10,050 nucleotides of DNA from JBHEMK01 sp046262635 (lineage in GTDB: Bacteria; Actinomycetota; Thermoleophilia; Gaiellales; Gaiellaceae). This document shows positions 1 through 6,208 of the stretch, one piece after another (position 1 is the first letter of the stretch; every line of letters begins with the position of its first letter). The translations under genes were made by a program, and so were the position numbers. The notes beneath the pieces are model-generated. The model saw only the letters and a program-made list of their open reading frames with translations. It did no database searches and had not been told where the DNA came from. The stretch spans positions 1 through 10,050 of the forward strand of contig JBHEMK010000160.1 of assembly GCA_046262635.1 (NCBI GenBank), read 5' to 3'.

Positions 1-231
1 GGCCTCCCAGGCGATCGCGTTTGCCCACTCCAGTGCGAGCCGCTCGCGGCCTGCGAAACGGTCGAAGTCCAAGGTCTCGGGGTCCTGGGCGAGGTAGCGG
101 AAGGCGAGCTCCTTCAGCCGCTGGTCCACGACCCCGGCCTCGAGCACGTTGTCGCGCATGAACTCCCACGCTGCGAGCACGGCGGGCACGCGGGCGCGGA
201 CGTCGTCGGCGCTACCGGAGACGTGCTGCAC
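1..231 (-). CDS. Carboxymuconolactone decarboxylase-family protein, N-terminal part (runs off the left edge)
   Basis: The 77 codons present read from a GTG start at 231 and stay open to the window edge. The start MQHVSGSADDVRARVPAVLA is followed by WEFMRDNVLEAGVVDQRLKE, LAFRYLAQDPETLDFDRFAG and RERLALEWANAIAWEA. The pattern 'W-x-F-x-R-D-x-V-L-x-x-G-x-x-D-x-R-L-K-E-L' resembles small CMD-domain proteins of actinobacteria, often about 150 aa. The start directly abuts the TAG of the upstream selenoprotein gene (232-234), and GGAGGG lies 4 nt before the GTG, so the two genes are probably co-transcribed and translationally coupled. The CxxC position of AhpD-type members is occupied by A-F-R-Y here, so this copy looks non-redox. 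CMD proteins act as decarboxylases, hydroperoxide reductases or lyases; the specific reaction cannot be read from this fragment. The family call rests on remembered sequence patterns. Confidence 0.7.
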   Translation of the reverse strand, partial: MQHVSGSADDVRARVPAVLAAWEFMRDNVLEAGVVDQRLKELAFRYLAQDPETLDFDRFAGRERLALEWANAIAWEA

Positions 232-810
232 CTAGCCCTCCGCGCCGCCGGCTGCGAGGCCGCCCGTCGTGTCGGCGAGCAGCTCGCCGTGATCGACCCC
301 CCACGTCTTGATCACGCGCTGCTGCCCGTAGGTGAGGCAGACGAAGGAGCCGAGCTCGATGATCTGCTCATCGGTGAAGTGCTCCCGCAGCCTTGCCCAG
401 ACGGACTCGTCGGCGCCCTCGGGGTTCCAGACCAGCATGCTCGTGTAGAGCAGGGCGGCCTTCTGCCGGTCGGTGAACCTGTTCGAGCGCTCGAACTCCA
501 GCAGCTCTTTGTAGTCCGACTCGGTGAGCCCCTGCTCTCCGCCCCGGAGAGACCGTTGCGATCCTCAGTAGTGGCAGTCGATCGACTGCGAGACGTAGAC
601 CCGGCACAGCTCCTTGAGCGAGTGTTCGACCTGCCCCTCACGGAAGATGCTCTTCCAGGGCCGCATGAACGCCCTGGCGACCGCCGGGACGTGGAAGCGG
701 ATCGCCTGCGTCTCGGGTCGCGGCGTCCCGTGGAGCCGCGAATGCTCCATGTCGGCGGCGAGCTCCGGGTCGTCGATCGACCCGGGGTCGACGTAGCTGA
801 TCCGTGCCAT
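232..810 (-). CDS. AhpD-like / carboxymuconolactone decarboxylase-family selenoprotein with a CxxU motif (in-frame TGA read as Sec82)
   Basis: The frame runs from ATG at 810 (MARISYVDPGSIDDPE, a typical family start) to TAG at 232-234: 193 codons, 192 residues. Codon 82 is TGA (567-565). It sits inside the redox motif: SQSIDC79-H80-Y81-TGA82-G-S-Q-R-S, where relatives carry C-x-Y-C-G-S-Q-R. All 110 codons after the TGA are in the same frame and keep family patterns: LTESDYKELLEFERS, FTDRQKAALLYTSM, LWNPEGADESVWARL-like text, FTDEQIIELGSFV, LTYGQQRVIKTWG and HGELLADTT. A hairpin of SECIS form follows the TGA. AhpD-like CxxU selenoproteins have been reported in bacteria; the expected role is cytoplasmic thiol/peroxide redox chemistry, possibly serving the neighbouring oxidase operon. 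The alternative is a TGC-to-TGA nonsense mutation or a base-call error, which would not predict the hairpin. Whether selA, selB, selC and selD exist in this genome cannot be seen here. Confidence 0.75.
525..567 (-). promoter_or_regulatory. Candidate bacterial SECIS element just after the in-frame TGA
   Basis: On the mRNA sense (minus strand), a perfect 6-bp stem CUCUCC (551-546) / GGAGAG (540-535) closes a 5-nt loop GGGGC (545-541). The loop begins 19 nt after the UGA (567-565), and its first two bases are GG. Published bacterial SECIS models expect a loop roughly 16-37 nt from the UGA with a G among its first two bases, so both conditions are met. UGAG (567-564) can also pair with CUCA (528-525), placing the UGA at the base of a longer interrupted stem, as in E. 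coli fdhF. The hairpin lies inside the coding sequence. GC-rich DNA forms hairpins readily, so this is supportive rather than conclusive. Confidence 0.6.
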
Positions 811-831
811 TGCTGCGTAGGACGCTAGCCG
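811..831. promoter_or_regulatory. 21-bp divergent promoter region between the selenoprotein gene and the FAD oxidoreductase operon
   Basis: Only 21 bp separate the two opposing ATG codons, and neither start has a Shine-Dalgarno sequence. A -10-like TAGCGT reads leftward at 827-822, ending 11 nt before the minus-strand ATG. A weaker TAGGAC reads rightward at 818-823, ending 8 nt before the plus-strand ATG. Both placements fit very short or leaderless transcripts. Two small palindromes overlap here: GCGT-AGG-ACGC (815-825) and GCTAGC (824-829). The -35 regions would lie inside the opposite coding sequence. Assignments are tentative. Confidence 0.4.
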
Positions 832-2412
832 ATGAGCGAGTCGTTCGATGTCGTCGTCGCCGGGGCCGGCCACAATGCTCTCGTCGCTGCGGCCTATCTC
901 ACCCGCGCGGGATTCGAGTGTTGTGTCCTCGACGCGCGCCCGATCCTCGGCGGGGACACCGCCACGGAGGAGCTGACGCTGCCCGGCTTCCGGCACGACA
1001 CGTGCTCGACCGCCCACACCTTGGTCCAGGCGAGTCCGATGCTGCGGGACGACGAGCTGCGTCTCGGCGACTACGGGCTCGAGTACATCCACCCGGATCC
1101 GGTCGTCCACCTCCCCTTCCCCGACGGCAGCTCCCTGACGCAGTGGCGGGACCTCGACCGCACGTGCGGCGAGGTCGCCAAGTTTTCGCGCGCGGACGCA
1201 TCGGCCTACCGACGCCTGATCGAGGAGTATGACCGTGCGAAGGGTGTGTTCGGCGCCCACCGCTACACGCCGATCGGCTTCGGCCCGTCGCTGCAGGAGC
1301 GGCTCGGCCAGCTGCCGGACGGGAACCGCTGGCTGCGGCGGCAGGCCGAGAGTGCCTGGAATGTGATCGAGCGCCAGTTCGAGGAGCGGCACGTGCGCGC
1401 CTTCATGCTCTGGATGGCGTTCATGACCCTGCAGCCGCCGGATCTCGCCGGAACCGGTCCGCTTGCGTACTCGCTCGTCTACGGCCGGCAGCAGCACAGC
1501 TGGACGCTGCCGCGCGGCGGCTCGGGCGCGCTGCCGCAGGCGCTCTGCCGCGTGATCGAGGAGGGAGGGGGCACGCTCCTGCCCGGGCACCGCGTGACCG
1601 CCTTCGTCGTCGAAGGCGGTCGCTGCGCCGGCGTCGAGACGGAGACCGGCGATCGATTCCTCGCCCGCCGGGGCGTTCTCTCCTCGATCCACCTGAAGCA
1701 CCTTCCCGACCTGGCGCCGGCAGAGGCGTGGGGCGACGACTTCCTGGCCGGCGTCGACGAGTGGCACGTCGGCGTCTCGATGTTCGTGACGCACTACGCC
1801 ACGACGGTCGCACCGCGCTTCTCGGTCGACGGCGGCGAGATTGAGGCGGTCGCCTCGGGAACCGCCGATTCGGTCGACCGGCTGCTGCGGGTCGGCTGGG
1901 ACATCCGCCGTGGCGCACTCGCGCTGGACGAGCCGCCTCTGCTCGTCGTCTGCCCGACGGTGGCCGATCCTGACCGCGCCCCCGCCGGGCGGCACACGCT
2001 GAAGGTGATCGGCTTCCACCCCTACGATCTCCGCGAGGGTCCCGAATGCTGGGACGAGCTTGCCGGGGCCGTCTCGCGGGCGAACCTCGATCACCTGCGC
2101 CGCTACGCACCGAATCTCACTGACGAGACACTCCTCGCGACGCTCGTCAAGAGCCCGCTCGACCTGGAGCGACTGAATGCGCACAACTGGCACGGCTCCT
2201 GCCACGGTGGCGAGATGGGTCCCTCCCAGTCGGGTGGGCTCAGGCCGGTGCCCGGGTGGGCGGTTCACCGGCTGCCGATCGACGGCCTCTACCAGACCGG
2301 GTCGACCACGCATCCGGGTGCGTCAGTCTCGGCCGGTCCCGGACGGAACGCCGCGATGGTGATGCTGAAGGACTTCGGGAGGTCGATCGAGGAGGTGGTG
2401 GCCGGTGGCTGA
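832..2412 (+). CDS. NAD(P)/FAD-dependent oxidoreductase, phytoene desaturase (CrtI)/PYROXD2-like
   Basis: This 526-aa flavoprotein starts with a Rossmann FAD-binding motif at residues 6-41: DVVVAGAGHNALVAAAYL, then VLDARPILGG. TEELTLPGFRHD (about 45-56) follows, as in CrtI/PYROXD2 proteins. The C-terminal FAD-contact segment GLYQTGSTTHPGASVSAGPG (about 485-504, followed by RNAA) is highly typical of this family, as is the length. The ATG at 832 lies just before the motif and begins MSESFD. These enzymes oxidise C-C or C-N bonds of hydrophobic or amine substrates; the substrate here is unknown, and no carotenoid genes are nearby to suggest a carotenoid role. It is the first gene of a tight operon, overlapping the downstream hydrolase by 8 nt, so it probably feeds the same pathway. 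No signal peptide is visible, so it is likely cytoplasmic. Confidence 0.88.
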   Translation: MSESFDVVVAGAGHNALVAAAYLTRAGFECCVLDARPILGGDTATEELTLPGFRHDTCSTAHTLVQASPMLRDDELRLGDYGLEYIHPDPVVHLPFPDGSSLTQWRDLDRTCGEVAKFSRADASAYRRLIEEYDRAKGVFGAHRYTPIGFGPSLQERLGQLPDGNRWLRRQAESAWNVIERQFEERHVRAFMLWMAFMTLQPPDLAGTGPLAYSLVYGRQQHSWTLPRGGSGALPQALCRVIEEGGGTLLPGHRVTAFVVEGGRCAGVETETGDRFLARRGVLSSIHLKHLPDLAPAEAWGDDFLAGVDEWHVGVSMFVTHYATTVAPRFSVDGGEIEAVASGTADSVDRLLRVGWDIRRGALALDEPPLLVVCPTVADPDRAPAGRHTLKVIGFHPYDLREGPECWDELAGAVSRANLDHLRRYAPNLTDETLLATLVKSPLDLERLNAHNWHGSCHGGEMGPSQSGGLRPVPGWAVHRLPIDGLYQTGSTTHPGASVSAGPGRNAAMVMLKDFGRSIEEVVAGG

Positions 2413-3454
2413 CGACCGCGTGCAGGCTGCGGTCGCGAACTGGGCGCCCCGGTTCGTCTCCCAGGGGGTGGACATCAACGATTTCGGCCGCGTCACTTCG
2501 CGCGTCGAGACCTGGCCTGAGTGGTTGCCCGCGTGGGTCGAGAACGGCGACGCGCACGCGCAGATCGCCCGCGCCGCAGAGGAGCAAGGACGAACGCTGA
2601 CCGCCGGCAAGGCGTGGAACCACGCGGCGCTCTCGTACCACTTTGCGAAGTTCGTCTGGATGGTCGACCTGAACCTGTACCGGCAAGCGGCCGACAAGGC
2701 GGTCGCCGCGCTCGCCCACGTGCACCGGCTACTCGACCCCCGCGCGGAGCGAATCGAGATCCCATTTGAGAAGACCACCATGGTGGGCAGCCTGCGACGG
2801 CCGGCTGGGCTCGAGCGGACGCGGGCGCCTCTCGTGCTCCTGCTGCCGGGGCTCGACTCGACCAAGGAGGAGTTCTTCTCGTGGGAGAACGTTTTCCTCC
2901 AGCGCGGCATGGCGACGCTCTCGCTCGAAGGGCCGGGTCAGGGCGAAACCGGGTACACGACGAGCATCCGGCCGGACTACGAGGTTGCCGTGTGCGCCGC
3001 GCTGGACCACGTCGGCTGGGAGGGCCCGGTCGGACTCGCGGGCGTCAGCCTCGGTGGCTACTACGCCCCGCGCGCGGCCGCGTTCGAGCCGCGCGTGCAG
3101 GCGGTGGCCGGCGTCAGCGGCCCGTTCAACTTCGGCGAGGCCTGGGACGCGCGTCCAACGTTGACGAAGGAGACCTTCCAGCACCACGCGGGTGCAGCGA
3201 GCCCCGAAGCGGCGCGCGAGAAGGCCTCCGAGCTCTCGCTCGAGGGCGTGGCAGAGAGGATCGAGCAGCCGCTCCTCGTCTTGACCGGAAAGCTCGATCG
3301 GCTCGTCCTTTGGAGGGAGTCGAAGAAGATCGCGGACTCGGCACCGAACTCGACGTGGGTGCTGTTCGACGAGGGAAACCACGTTTGCAACAACATTCCG
3401 TACAAGTCCCGGCCGCTCGTCGCCGACTGGCTGAAGCAGCAGCTCGCGGCGTGA
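2405..3454 (+). CDS. Alpha/beta hydrolase resembling 2,6-dihydroxypseudooxynicotine hydrolase (C-C bond-cleaving type)
   Basis: The product has 349 aa. An N-terminal helical cap of about 125 residues precedes the alpha/beta-hydrolase core. Core motifs are LVLLLPGLDSTKEEFFSWEN (143-162), RGMATLSLEGPGQGE (167-181), nucleophile elbow GVSLGG with Ser215 (213-218), acid Asp298 in LTGKLDRLV, and His326 in DEGNHVCNN. The layout and the texts LxSTKEE, GMATxxxxGPGQGE, LTKE and H-x-C-x-N match the C-C hydrolase of Arthrobacter nicotine catabolism, as I recall that protein. The glutamate I recall as important in that enzyme's W-D-x-E segment appears as W-D-A-R (247-250) here, so the substrate is probably different. 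GTG at 2405 is preceded by AGGAGG at 2390-2395 and overlaps the upstream stop by 8 nt. Its stop forms a GTGA overlap with the next reading frame, indicating one operon. Confidence 0.85.
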   Translation: MADDRVQAAVANWAPRFVSQGVDINDFGRVTSRVETWPEWLPAWVENGDAHAQIARAAEEQGRTLTAGKAWNHAALSYHFAKFVWMVDLNLYRQAADKAVAALAHVHRLLDPRAERIEIPFEKTTMVGSLRRPAGLERTRAPLVLLLPGLDSTKEEFFSWENVFLQRGMATLSLEGPGQGETGYTTSIRPDYEVAVCAALDHVGWEGPVGLAGVSLGGYYAPRAAAFEPRVQAVAGVSGPFNFGEAWDARPTLTKETFQHHAGAASPEAAREKASELSLEGVAERIEQPLLVLTGKLDRLVLWRESKKIADSAPNSTWVLFDEGNHVCNNIPYKSRPLVADWLKQQLAA

Positions 3455-4055
3455 GGTTTTCGAGGTTCTCGCCGCAGGAGATGGCGCGCGCCGCTGCCGG
3501 CTCGCGCGGGAGCTGATGGATGAGCACGAGCCCGAGGCGCTGGTCGTCTTCGGCAACTTCGGGATGCATCGCCACAACGACGTCAATCCGGTCTGGTCGT
3601 CGCAGTACCTCGACCTGCACCATCGCTCCCTCGTCGATCCGCGCACGGAGCATCTCGACGCCGCGCTCTTCGTCGGGCTCGCGAACCACGTGCCGGGTGC
3701 GCGGGAGGACGTGCCGGTGATCGAGCGGGCCCGCAACCACGCAGCTGACGCCGTTGCTCGGCGCCTCTCGGAGATCGAGGCCGACCGCGGGCGGGTGCGC
3801 TTCGTCGGCCTCGGCCGCACCTCGGGGATGGGGATGCCCTGGCAGCACTCCCTGCGGCAGCGAGAGCTGCTGTCCGCGATCGACCCGGGTCAACGTGGTT
3901 GCGCAGTACGTGCGGCTGCGTGGGCTCGAGTCCGAGGAGGAGTCGAGCGCGGAGCCGCCGAGTTGACGGCCCTCCCGATCCTCGGGGCGGTCGTCGGTGG
4001 CAAAGGCGCCGAGTCGCTGCGCAACGTGCCCTTCGAGCCGCTGATCGCCGGATGA
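3451..4055 (+). pseudogene. Decayed M24-family peptidase (Xaa-Pro dipeptidase/creatinase type): creatinase_N domain kept, catalytic domain deleted
   Basis: GTG at 3451 overlaps the hydrolase stop (GTGA). It reads RFSRFSPQEMAR and then stops at 3514-3516, because about one base is missing near 3487-3494. TGATG at 3514-3518 restarts a 179-aa frame: MDEHEPEALVVFGNFGMHRH, NDVNPVWSSQYLDLHH, ALFVGLANHVPGARE and GMGMPWQH, which is creatinase N-domain text. A +1 change near 3885-3890 and a -1 change near 3940-3950 hide VNVVAQYVRLRGLESEEE in another frame. After AAELT (about 3955-3969) the roughly 200-residue metal-binding domain is absent. The frame resumes with GAESLRNVPFEPLIAG, which looks like the C-terminal end of an M24 protein. 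Its TGA overlaps the Mo-subunit ATG (ATGA). The shortened frame may still be translated. Sequencing error could explain the indels but not the missing domain. Confidence 0.7.
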
Positions 4056-6208
4056 AGGTTGCGTTGGGCCGCTGGATCGGCCGCTCGCTGACCCGGGCCG
4101 AAGATCGGCGCTTCACGACCGGTGAGTCCCGCTTCGTCGACGACCTTCGCCTGCCCGGAATGCTGCACGCGGCGTTCGTCCGGAGCGTGTACGCGCACGC
4201 GAGGTTGCTCGACGTCGACACGACCGCGACTCTCGCGCGGCCGGGCGTGCGGAAAATCCTGACGGGCCGCGATCTGGACGGCCGCGCCGGCCCGTTCCCG
4301 GTCAGCCCCTCACCCGAGGCGGAGATCGTGCGTATCACCCACCCCGTGCTGGCGACCGACCGCGTCCGCTACGTGGGCCAGGCTGTCGCCGTGGTCGTCG
4401 CCGAGACACCCGAACAGGCGGCTGATGCGGCGGAGCTCGTCTCTGTGGAGTACGACGTTCTGCCGCCTGTCCTGAGGCCCGGCGACGCGTCGACGCCCCT
4501 TCACGACGAGGCTCCCGACAACGTGCTGATCCGGTGGCGCTGCGTCGAAGGTGACGTCGACCGCGCGTTCGCCGAAGCCGACATCGTCGTGTCCGCGCGG
4601 CTACGGATGCCACGGCTGATTGCCTCACCGCTCGAGCCGCGGGGCACGATCGCTTCCTACGACGCCGCGGAGGACCTGCTCACGCTCTGGATCTCGGCGC
4701 AGGACACGCACCGCCAGCTGGTCGGTCTGTCCTCGGTGCTCCGGCGAGACCCCGAACGACTCCGAATCATCGTGCCCGACGTCGGGGGCGCCTTCGGCAG
4801 CAAGGGCGTCGCCACAGCGGAGACGGCGGCCGTCGCGTTCTGTGCGCTCGAGCTCGACCGACCGGTGAAGTGGATCGAGACGCGCACCGAGAACGCGCTC
4901 GCCTCCTACCAGGGCCGTGGGGCGGACGCCGAGGCGGAGCTCGCGCTTGCCGACGATGGGCGCATGGTCGCCGTGCGGGCTCGGTACGTGGGCGACCTCG
5001 GCGCCTACCTCTACACGACGACCGCCGTGGCTCCTCTGACGGCCGGCAAGCTGCTGACGGGCTGCTACGCGATCCCGGCTGCGGACGTGGAGGTGGTCGG
5101 AGCCGCCACCACGAAGGTGCCGACCGGGCCGTACCGGGGCGCCGGCCGGCCCGAGGCGGCCTACATCCTCGAGCGCCTCGTCGACCTCGCCGCGCGGGAG
5201 TTGGGGATGGACGCTGTCGAGCTGCGCCGCCGCAACCTCGTTCCGCGGGCTGCCTTTCCGTACCGGACGCCGCTCGGGTTCACGTACGACTCGGGCGACT
5301 ACGAGGGTGCGCTCGACCGGGCGCTCGAGCTCGCCGAGCTCGGGCCGAAGGCCGAGCATGTCGGCGTCGGCGTCGCAATGTACGTCGAGCGCGTCGGACC
5401 CGGCTGGGAGACGGCCGCGGTCGAGTTGCGGGAGGACGGCCGCATCGTCGTCCGCACCGGCTCCTCGCCACACGGCCAGGGGCACGAGACGACGTTTGCG
5501 CAGATCACCGCGGAGGCGCTCGGCGTCGAGCCCGCGGACGTCGAGGTGCGGTGGGGCGACACCGCCGAGATCCCCGAGGGGATGGGCACCTTCGCCAGCC
5601 GCTCGGTCACCGTCGGCGGCTCGGCCCTTCTCCTTGCCGCACGCGAGCTCAGGCAGCTGCTCGACGCGGGCGAGCGGCCACCGCTTGCCGCCGAGGCACG
5701 CTTCGAGCTGCCCGGCCCCGCCTTCTCGTTCGGCGCCTACGTCGCGATCGTCGAGCTCGAGCCCGAGACTGCCCAGGTGCGCGTCCGGCGGATCGTCGCG
5801 GTCGACGATTGCGGCCGCATCATCAACCCGTTGCTCGCGCACGGGCAGGTCGTCGGTGCAACGGTTCAGGCAATCGGCGAGTGTTTCTCCGAGCAGGTCG
5901 GCTACGACGAGAACGGCCAGCCGCTCGCGGTCAACCTGTACGAGTACCACCTGCCGAGCGCGCAGTCGGCGCCACAGATCGTCGCCGATCTACGCCAGAC
6001 GCCCTCGCCGCTCAATCCACTCGGAGCGAAAGGCGTGGGTGAGGGCGGATCGATCGGGACCCCTGCCGCTCTTGCCAACGCCGTCGCAGACGTGCTTGCC
6101 CCCTTCGGCGTGCGCCACCTCGACCCGCCGTTCACGCCGGCCCGGGTCTGGGCGGCGATCCGCGACTCGGGCAGGGGTCAGCTTGCTCACCAGTCGGTCG
6201 GGCGGTAA
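4052..6208 (+). CDS. Xanthine dehydrogenase-family molybdopterin-binding large subunit
   Basis: The product has 718 aa. Residues about 14-150 form the a/b hammerhead domain: RAEDRRFTTGESRFVDDLRL, AFVRSVYAHARL and VRYVGQAVAVVVAETPEQA. The Mo-cofactor domains follow: SPLEPRG (192-198), DVGGAFGSKG (243-252), GPYRGAGRPEA (359-369), HGQGHETTF (474-482), and GVGEGGSIGTPAALANAV (661-678) with the expected catalytic Glu664. YRGAGR matches the general hydroxylase (form II-like) signature rather than the AYRCSFR of true CO dehydrogenase. It is somewhat shorter than the usual 760-800 aa, with compact segments near 428-440 and 530-560. The ATG at 4052 was chosen because it overlaps the preceding stop (ATGA) and begins the conserved N-terminus. 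The enzyme hydroxylates an aromatic, N-heterocyclic or aldehyde carbon using water. The Fe-S and FAD partner subunits are not in this operon. The 3' end overlaps the convergent SDR gene by 22 nt. Confidence 0.9.
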   Translation: MKVALGRWIGRSLTRAEDRRFTTGESRFVDDLRLPGMLHAAFVRSVYAHARLLDVDTTATLARPGVRKILTGRDLDGRAGPFPVSPSPEAEIVRITHPVLATDRVRYVGQAVAVVVAETPEQAADAAELVSVEYDVLPPVLRPGDASTPLHDEAPDNVLIRWRCVEGDVDRAFAEADIVVSARLRMPRLIASPLEPRGTIASYDAAEDLLTLWISAQDTHRQLVGLSSVLRRDPERLRIIVPDVGGAFGSKGVATAETAAVAFCALELDRPVKWIETRTENALASYQGRGADAEAELALADDGRMVAVRARYVGDLGAYLYTTTAVAPLTAGKLLTGCYAIPAADVEVVGAATTKVPTGPYRGAGRPEAAYILERLVDLAARELGMDAVELRRRNLVPRAAFPYRTPLGFTYDSGDYEGALDRALELAELGPKAEHVGVGVAMYVERVGPGWETAAVELREDGRIVVRTGSSPHGQGHETTFAQITAEALGVEPADVEVRWGDTAEIPEGMGTFASRSVTVGGSALLLAARELRQLLDAGERPPLAAEARFELPGPAFSFGAYVAIVELEPETAQVRVRRIVAVDDCGRIINPLLAHGQVVGATVQAIGECFSEQVGYDENGQPLAVNLYEYHLPSAQSAPQIVADLRQTPSPLNPLGAKGVGEGGSIGTPAALANAVADVLAPFGVRHLDPPFTPARVWAAIRDSGRGQLAHQSVGR

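Noticed and set aside
223..828. Plus-strand open frame of 201 codons covering the selenoprotein locus
   Set aside because: It is antisense to the CMD-family text on the minus strand, has no motif and no start signal; its uninterrupted length only reflects base composition.
565..2313. A 582-codon open frame on the minus strand reaching far upstream of the selenoprotein gene
   Set aside because: Only its last 81 codons (810-568) read like protein. The rest is Arg/Pro/Val-rich text antisense to the clearly real FAD oxidoreductase, an expected by-product of G/C third-position bias.
4625..5950. Long minus-strand open frame (441 codons) opposite the Mo subunit
   Set aside because: Low-complexity composition with no recognisable motif, antisense to a well-supported gene; similar shadows lie opposite 2729-3820 and 1421-2110.
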